From the NCBI GenBank assembly GCA_007922225.1, contig ML679995.1, forward strand, positions 7,444,689-7,508,688: a stretch of DNA of 64,000 nucleotides, read 5' to 3'. The notes under the pieces were generated by a model. It worked only from the letters and a program-made list of their open reading frames with translations. It was not told the DNA's origin and ran no database searches. Position numbers and translations under genes: made by a program. This document shows, piece after piece, positions 57,292-64,000 of this stretch; the stretch's first letter is position 1; the number at the start of each line of letters is the position of its first letter. The DNA is from Emydura subglobosa. Its lineage: Eukaryota; Chordata; Testudines; Chelidae.

Positions 57292-58307
57292 TCCAATAGG
57301 GAGTGAATGGTCTGAAAGCTGCTGAGATGTTGCCCTGGGAAATGGTTGGAGCAGAAATAAAAAACAAAAAAGTTAGCTTTCGGAAAGACTTCATTAATAA
57401 TTTTCCATTTGAATATCACAGCCTGTATTGGGGAGGCTTTACTGCAGATAGAAATGCATATTTTGATTTTGAAAAGCATATGCATCCCCTGTTGTTTCAT
57501 AATAATAGGGATGAATAACATCTATGTTAGGTTTTCAAATGTAATTTATGGTGATAAGACTTTTAGTCCGTGGCTGGGTGTTCTGATGGATGAAATTTGT
57601 ACTTGTAGCTTGTGTAATGACTCTGCCATGTTGTGCATTAGGTGGTAATATTAGTATGAAAAATAATAAAACCTGTATGGAATGCAGGGAGGGAAACTTC
57701 CCAAACGGAAGATTGAGTTGCAAATGCCAGCTGTATTCTGCCTGCAGGATCACACAGCTGTAGAATTCATACTTTGAATGCAGCACTTCTGTTTATGCTC
57801 GAAGAAAATGCTTTAAACAACATTAAGAGTCATTTTAGGTTCCTTGCATAATCCTCATTCAGAGGCTTTGCACAGCTTGGTGGGAGTACAGACCCACTAG
57901 CGCAGATGTACTGGACAGACTGAACAAAGCTGGCTCAGAAAGAGGGGAAAGTAACACCTCGCTTCCACCAGCAGAGCCCTCTGGGCTGGAGAAGAAATTC
58001 ATCCTTCAAAGGGCAAAGAGCATTACTGACACCTTTGCCTGCAGGGGCTTGGCCAGAGAGGCAGCTTTCACATTCAGTGGAGCTCTGTAAGAGCTAAATC
58101 AACAGAGTCTGGGGCCCCACTCACCCCCTTTTCAGCCATGCTGCCCACTTTTCTGCACTACCCCTTTGTGTCCCCCTCCATCACAAGAGGGCTCATGGCT
58201 GCGATCCAATTATTGCAGGTTAGACCTATCTGAGGAGTCATGAAAGCATAAACCTGCTAGTAGTGAATCAGACCCATTGATTTTCCTGTGGTAGATTACA
58301 GATCATA
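57292..58307. other. no gene seen
   Basis: The stretch 57360-57500 ('attaataattttccatttg', 'cagcctgtattggggaggc') looks unique and AT-rich and could be conserved non-coding DNA. The overlapping frames there lack motifs. Confidence 0.35.
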
Positions 58308-58315
58308 GTCTAGGG

Positions 58316-58515
58316 CTGTGGTTTTCAACCTGTGGTCCGCTGACCCTGCGGGTCCACAGAATATGTCTAAGGGATCCGCGAAACGTTGACATTACCATAG
58401 AAGAGTGGTTTTCAGCCTGTGGTCTGCAGATTCTGTCTAAGATTTCCAAAAGGGTCCACACCTCCATTTGAAATTTTTTAGGGTTCTGCAAATGAAAAAA
58501 GCTTGGAAACCACTG
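58316..58515. repeat. hAT-like MITE with duplicated left end
   Basis: The left end 'ctgtggttttcaacctgtgg' and the right end 'cttggaaaccactg' are inverted copies of the hAT-type terminus. The flanking octamers gtctaggg (58308-58315) and ctataggg (58516-58523) agree at 6 of 8 positions, consistent with a decayed 8-base hAT target duplication. From about 58404 the left end repeats ('gagtggttttcagcctgtgg', then 'tctgcagattctgtctaag'), a direct internal duplication of about 60 bases. Confidence 0.75.
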
Positions 58516-58534
58516 CTATAGGGCTTATCCCGGG

Positions 58535-58710
58535 GATGTGAAAGACTATTCCCCGCTCCAACTCGTTGTGTAAGCATGAGCAAGTCCCTTAAACACACTA
58601 TCTCCCTGTTTCATTTTCCTTGTGCTTTAAAGTGGGGATCGTAACCCTTCCTTACTTTGCACAGTATGGAGATCATGAAAGAATGTTAGTAAAACATGTG
58701 AGGAGGCTGG
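58535..58710 (+). repeat. MIR copy, sense
   Basis: 'gagcaagtcccttaaacac', 'ccctgtttcattttccttg', 'aaagtggggatcgtaaccc' and 'gatcatgaaagaatgttag' follow the sense MIR order. Confidence 0.75.
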
Positions 58711-60675
58711 TGCTATATACCTGTAAAGGATTGGTATGTGCAGGTGCGTGGGTGTGTGAAGTTTATAAAAGTAGATTTTCTGGCCAGCAGCATCACAATA
58801 GTTAAAATGAAGTTTGCTTTATGAACCCATCATGCATCGCCATTGTCTGCTTACTCTGTTCCTGCGGTGCATGAAAAATCCTTTCAGCTGGCCTCTCGCT
58901 CTCCCTCCGTGAGCAGAAGCCCCAGGTTTGATCCATCTCTGAGAGAGAGAGAGAGAGAGAGAGGTTGATCCCTTTGAATCAGGTATTGTGAATGTTGTCA
59001 GGGAAGCTAGTGCGGCTGCACATTCTGTAGGTTCATCTTCCAACCCCTGCCAGCTGCACAAGCACAGATTGTCAGTATTCGGTAAGGACCCCAGCCCAGT
59101 GATCCTTACTTAGGCAAAACTGCCACTAGACTCCAGGGCAACGGGCTGTTGGATATTGTTTCAAAAGCTTTGGGTTTACTCCTCACCCTCTTCATTGGAG
59201 TTACACCCAGAAATTCCAGAAGGAGCTAATAAAGCTGGGAGCTCTTACCCCTCTGCAGCATCTGTTGATTTGTCACAGTGAATGACCCAGCTGAAGGCAC
59301 TGCTGCTTTCACGCACACACAGGTTACAGCTACACAAAGAATGTGTGAGCGAGCTACGATTATGAATAAGGAAGAAAGAAATGATTTAAACAGTGCTTCC
59401 CTCCATACAGATCACAATTTTGCTTTTGACTGCGTTATTCTTAGGGAGGGAATATGTTGTGGGATCAAATGGCATTTCAGAGCCTTTTTATCTTTCCTGT
59501 TCTGGTTTGCTTTCTTTCTCATATATAGACTATATTTATAGTTCACTCGATCTCTCCTGTATGGTTTTTTCACTTTTGGCTGTTAGTTGCTTTTTTTTTT
59601 TTTTTTTCCTAAATCAAAACTTTACACTAATAATAGGTTATTGCCACTACTCCCCATGCCGCTGATATCAGTCAAAGTTATAGCAATAAATAGATTGTGT
59701 CCATGTTTATAACACCATCAGGAATGGATTTTTTTTTCCACAGGAATTATTGCACAGGAACAAGCCCATGCAATTCCCATGCATTTGGAGGTAAATTTAT
59801 TGTTCCACTTTATTGCATTACACAGCGATGATACGTAGGATGCATTTGTTTTTTCACCTTTTCCAATGTGTTTTTCATTTGAAAACTGATGTTTGGTTTG
59901 CTGGCCCGGAAGCCACAATGCGCTGTGGATCTCTTTCTTCATGTGTTGACAGTCCTGTCACTTCAAGTCTCCATCACAGACTTGAACCAATAAGGTAAAT
60001 GTGGTAATTCTGAACTGTGCCTGGAGATGGGCAAACACGTCAAAGAATTTTCTGCAGACTTTCCTATAAATGTTCACACAATTTCACTCAGACTGTTTGC
60101 ACTCCCTTTTCCACAAAGATTCTAGCAAATGAGCTTTACTTAGAGCTAACACTTTTGCACTCACTGCATCAAACACAAACTTCTTGACCTAAAGATCAAA
60201 ACCCTCTACAATTTACTCCAGTCTGCTTATTATCTTATCCCCACTTCGCTTTGCAGGAGAAGCTGGCATTGATCACTTGCTTATTTGCTTCTCCTATAGG
60301 TACCTTTGCATTTTGTTTCATGTCTTCCCAGTGGGGAAAAATTCCCCATCAAATTCTGTAAAGCTACCATTTTGTCCTCCTACCACGCTCTCTTCCTAAA
60401 ACTCATCTCTGCTGCAGCACATACAGAAAATGACCAGATTGCAGTGAGACAAATGACAAGTTGGGTTACTGTCATGGATTGGCTGCAAATTTGTTCACAC
60501 AACTAATACATGGTAAAACTGCCTACTATTTTTGTTACCCCAAAGAGCCGATGGGTAGTGCATTCCAGTGGAGTCACGTTTCAGTGGTGGATGCGATTCT
60601 CATATGTAGTTTGCAGAGTAATTTGCAAGTAGTTCTTTGGGATGAAATAATCTGTATGTTGATAATATGAGGATA
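58711..60675. other. no gene seen; (GA)n at 58941-58963, T17 at 59591-59607
   Basis: Contains two simple repeats. The stretch 60150-60480 has open plus-strand pieces but no recognisable domain. No exon called. Confidence 0.4.
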
Positions 60676-61130
60676 ATGAATCTCAATTGGAATTTTTTTT
60701 TTCCATTTCCGCAGAGAATTTAAACTTTTCATTTACAAAAGTGTGTTTTTTTAAATTATGCAGTGCTCATACGGTGCCTCAGCTCCTATTCTGCACAATA
60801 GGTTGGGCTTCTAGGTCAGACTACATCTCTCATTATGCACCTACTCACCCGTCTTGGGGAGGGGAGACATTGCATCATAGGAATCACTGGCCATGGAGCA
60901 TTGTGGGAGATACAGTCCAGCCAGGGAGGCCAGCCTATACAGGAAAATTGGAACAAGATATAAGTGAACTACAAATCCCATGAGGTTCCAGGACAGCACG
61001 TCCCAATAGAAAAGTTTCTGTTTTCAAGTGTTCATTTTTCAACAAAAAAAATCTAAATGTCTTCTGAAATCCAACATTTTTTGTGAAAATCTTCATTTAA
61101 AGAAAAAACAAATTTTCAGTTTGGAAAACA
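60676..61130. repeat. nested repeat: GC-richer insert in an AT-rich element
   Basis: The flanks 60676-60770 ('attggaatttttttttttcc'-like) and 61010-61130 ('tgttcatttttcaacaaaa', 'gaaaatcttcatttaaag') are AT-rich and of the same style as 48543-48842. Between them a GC-richer part carries three related motifs of the type ACTACAxxTCCCATxATGC, in both orientations. This suggests insertion of a second element into the first. Confidence 0.4.
60820..60987. promoter_or_regulatory. three ZNF143-like motifs
   Basis: 'actacatctctcattatgca' (60820-60839, plus), the complement of 'agcattgtgggagatacagt' (60897-60916, minus) and 'actacaaatcccatgaggtt' (60968-60987, plus) resemble the ZNF143/STAF site ACTACAACTCCCAGAATGCA. 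The agreement over 20 positions is about 16, 15 and 14. They sit in repeat DNA, and binding is inference. Confidence 0.35.
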
Positions 61131-61849
61131 CTAACTGTATGACTTATTGTTGGAGCAGTGGATCAAGTCAGGAGGAAATGTCCTTCAGCCTGGAGACTGA
61201 TTTTCAGTTAAATACTCTTCTAGATCTGGAGTAAAATCCTAGCCCCATTGAAATCAGGGTGATGTAAATGTGTTAAAACATATATTATTCGTGTATTAAA
61301 CATTTATAAACTTTTTATACGTCTCCTTTAATAGAAAGTGCGAGCATCATATTTTTAAAATGTCATGTATTGAATTAGTTTATAACTAATAAATATTATC
61401 AGTAGCAAGCAACTGTGTTTGGTTCCAGTGGTACGGTGACCATCTACTGTAAAACCTATGGGGTAGCTCATTACATAGTCTCTCTCCTCTAGTGCAAATA
61501 GCTGTCCACCTATCTCGTTTTTTTATACCCTGCCCCTTACCTTGATATGTGAAGACCCGCATGTGACATAGATGGATACTGGCTAAAAGTTTGTAGTACC
61601 TGAAGTCCAGCAACCCCTTTGAATTGAAAAAGGAAATATCAGTCCATTTCATACTAGGTAAGCGTTCACGTCACACACAAAAATGCTCCATCACAGCTGG
61701 TGTGCATATTAGCCATGTGTCCCAGAAAATAAAGCACTGACCCAGCCATGGAGACAGAACTAAACTGTTACCCCAGCAGCGAGCCCTCCCGATTAGAAAT
61801 TAAACCCATTATCATGGGGGAAGTTTTGGCCGTCAGGGAAGATGGCTGG
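61131..61849. other. no gene seen
   Basis: A palindrome-class remnant lies at about 61220-61270 ('tggagtaaaatcctagcccc'). Otherwise nothing. Confidence 0.4.
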
Positions 61850-62060
61850 GTTGATGGTTAGGGCAGTAGACCTGGGTGCAGTCCCATCTCAGCTATGAAC
61901 TTCTGTGGCCTTGGGTTCACTTAGAAAAATCATGTAGCCTCTCTGTACGTCACTTTTCCATATATAAAATGGAACTAAAACCACTTCCTTGCCTCACAGG
62001 GGGGTTGTAAGGATAAATACATAAAAGATTGTGAGGAGCTTGGATACCACAGTGAAGTAG
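61850..62060 (+). repeat. MIR copy, sense
   Basis: 'ggttagggcagtagacctgg', 'gcctctctgtacgtcacttt', 'ccatatataaaatggaact' and 'cacaggggggttgtaagga' follow the sense MIR order from the tRNA-like head to the core end. Confidence 0.85.
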
Positions 62061-62326
62061 GGAGATAGAGGTAGATACTTTCCAGTCTATCTGCAGAAGA
62101 GCTACGAAACATCTCTCTCTTATCCACTTCTTTCTTTGAACCTGGTAATCTGTCCTTTTACTAGCACTACATTCATTTAAAATGTTTAAAAGATTATTAA
62201 CAATGTACAATATATATTTCCTTAAACAAAATATCAGTTGGCCTAGGATGGATGAAATAAAATCGTTCCAAAGAAGGGAAATATGACAATGCAGGTCAAA
62301 TACTCCTGATCTCCGTCTCCTCCTTA
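62061..62326. other. no gene seen
   Basis: No recognised feature. The minus-strand frame 61950-62333 crosses the MIR copy and is not a gene. Confidence 0.45.
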
Positions 62327-62395
62327 GGGCCAAATTCTCCGCTAGTATAACTCCATTGGCTTTTGTGGAGTTATGGCAACAGAGAATTTCACCCT
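62327..62395. repeat. palindrome 'agggccaaattctc ... gagaatttcaccct'
   Basis: The arms 'agggccaaattctccgctag' and the complement of the right side (agggtgaaattctctgttgc) agree closely and continue into 'ataactcca'. It is the best-preserved member of the palindromic class in this window. Confidence 0.75.
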
Positions 62396-62652
62396 TAAAT
62401 TCCAGACTCTTAAATTATTCAATGATTACTTTCATAAACAGTACTGTATGCTTATCAAAGTGTGTTTCTTTGTCACAGCTGAAATGATCCAAATTCCTTT
62501 TGTTGCTTATCATAAATAAATGCTCAATTGTGAGACTGTCCTCGGGGAAAGTTCTTTAAAAAAAATGAAAACACAAGGGAAGAAATGGTTATTGTGACTG
62601 CACTTGTTTTGATATAATATGCAAAATTTAATTTGACTCTGTGATGTTTGGG
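62396..62652. other. no gene seen
   Basis: No recognised feature. Confidence 0.45.
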
Positions 62653-62688
62653 ACACACACACACACACACACACACACTCACTCACTC
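62653..62688 (+). repeat. (AC)n/(ACTC)n microsatellite
   Basis: About thirteen AC units followed by three ACTC units. Confidence 0.95.
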
Positions 62689-62716
62689 TTTCTGCAAGAG
62701 AGAAGACTTGAAAAGA

Positions 62717-62797
62717 TGGTCCTGCTCTGAGCAGGGGGTTGGACTAGACGATGTACTGGGGTCTGTCCCAACCCTAATCTTCTATGATTCTAAGTTT
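62717..62797 (+). mobile_element. CR1 LINE 3' end
   Basis: 'ggtcctgctctgagcagggg', 'gttggactagacgatgtact' and 'cccaaccctaatcttctatg' followed by 'attctaag' make a clear CR1 terminus. Confidence 0.92.
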
Positions 62798-63059
62798 TAT
62801 TTGTAACGGCATGTCAGTGATTTTGTTGTTAGTACTTTAGTGCAAGAGTTAAATGTGTATATCATATCCTCTTTTGGTGCAAGTGTATTTTATTTTTATT
62901 TTATTTTCTATTTTTTGCTTAGAAAATATAAATCTATCATTATTTATCTTATTTCATGGGCTCCACCAGGAGACCTGCTCCTTGTTTCTCCAATATGTAG
63001 CACAACATGTAGTAAGAGACAGCTACTGCCCTAAAGAACTCATAGCCTAACTAGGCAGT
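62798..63059. other. no gene seen
   Basis: No recognised feature. The region is T-rich. Confidence 0.45.
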
Positions 63060-63180
63060 GTGGTAGGGGAAAGAGAGAGGAAAAGTAACTACACCATGGT
63101 CACAGAATAGATCAGTGGCAGAGCTGAAAAGTTTCTTGAGTCCCTATCTACTGCCCTATCTACCGGATTATGTTGCCTTT
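63060..63180 (-). repeat. MIR-like copy, antisense
   Basis: 'ccatggtcacagaatagatc', 'agtggcagagctgaaaagt' and 'ttgagtccctatctactgcc' follow the antisense MIR core. Confidence 0.7.
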
Positions 63181-64000
63181 CAGAATGGGGATATGTACAA
63201 TACAGAATGTTAACTGTATAACACATCTGAGCATGGATGTCTCAGATATTTCCTGGCAAACACTGGGCATTTGTACTAGCTGAGAGTTCACATTACAAAT
63301 AACCAATAGGCTGACCCGGGAGGGAGGATGGCAGAGGGGAAGGTGCCAGGACATTTCTTTTCCCACCTGTCTGCAGCTGTGGTATAGGTGAGGCAGAATT
63401 GTAATCTCTGCATTCAGGCAGTGTAGGAAACGCAAGGTGCCCCTAAAAGCAATAGAGAAGAATAGACAATAGGGCCACTCCCTTCTGCTCTGGGAAGAAA
63501 AGTGAGATGGGCGCAGCATAGCAAGTAGGCCACAGTGCATAAGGAGGCATAGAAGCAGGTGCTGTCTCCTTGTTTATCGGGAACGTACAGAGGCAGTATG
63601 ATCCCCGGTCCTCTATTGTGATTGTGTGTTTCTGCAGCATACCTAACAGGCATGATCTAGCATTGCATAAAAGAATATCAAGTGGGAACCCCTCTTCTAG
63701 TGACTCTGTAGCCTAGATGAGGTTCTTCCAGGCCTGGACATGCAATTGTCTCAGGGACCCAAGTTGCCAATGGATGGAGAATAATCAGGGACACTGGGGA
63801 AGAAATGAACAGGGACCAAAAAGAAGCAGTTAAGCAAGGAGAGATAAGCCAAGAATATTATAGATATTTGATGAAAGAGAGTCAGAAAAAGGAGGCAGTG
63901 AGGGTGGTTGGGATCACACAAAGAGAAAGAAAAGAGAGAACAATCTAGCCCTATATATGCATGGGAAATCACCTTGCTACCATTCAAATGCAACTGTCTC
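63181..64000. other. no gene seen
   Basis: Several overlapping minus-strand frames (63160-63653, 63751-63993) carry no known domain and no supported splice sites. Confidence 0.4.

Noticed and set aside
61950..62333. 127-codon minus-strand frame
   Set aside because: It runs through a MIR SINE copy (61850-62060) and a palindromic repeat edge, so it is a chance opening.
63160..63540. 126-codon minus-strand frame
   Set aside because: No recognisable motif, overlaps two other frames, and begins inside an antisense MIR copy.

Overview
The window looks like nuclear DNA of a large vertebrate genome, most likely a turtle. No bacterial or viral gene organisation is present, and no long open reading frame survives except inside decayed retrotransposons. 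The turtle call rests on repeat content. There are CR1 LINE copies with the archelosaur-type reverse transcriptase and 3' end, and a tRNA-derived SINE of the kind known from hidden-necked turtles (36518-36638, with a second piece at 23089-23146). There are also two copies of another common turtle SINE (17471-17664, 51717-51880), many old MIR/CORE-SINE copies, and families of short palindromic DNA-transposon derivatives. The species assignment is from memory of these families, without database support.

Layout. Bases 1-5400 hold old SINE and palindromic remnants. Bases 5425-8310 are a retrotransposon block: a plus-strand CR1 whose 3' end abuts a minus-strand Ty3/Gypsy fragment carrying reverse transcriptase, RNase H and integrase pieces. 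Bases 9500-17500 hold MIR copies, two short inverted-repeat transposon derivatives (MITEs) and a tRNA-like composite repeat. Bases 17471-19465 contain a SINE, a CR1 tail split by a solo LTR, and a second, very clear retrovirus-type solo LTR with TATA box, polyadenylation signal and target duplication. Bases 20907-28005 have two MITEs, palindromes and a possible exon. Bases 30053-33552 hold a minus-strand CR1 with an internal deletion and a second copy of part of it 2 kb away. The rest (34-64 kb) mixes SINEs, AT-rich MITE-like elements, a 5S rRNA-derived SINE head at 46962, a nested repeat with three ZNF143-like motifs near 60.9 kb, and several AT-rich stretches that look like conserved non-coding DNA but cannot be proven so here.

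No host gene is recognised. Three open stretches bounded by plausible splice sites (22142-22362, 27443-27626, 55050-55255) are listed as weak exon candidates only. The window reads as intergenic or intronic DNA in which successive waves of transposable elements have inserted into one another. The main value is in the nesting order and in possible regulatory exaptation, not in a coding system. I did not find a convincing new biological system. Boundaries of old repeats are approximate, usually within 10-30 bases, because they were judged by eye.
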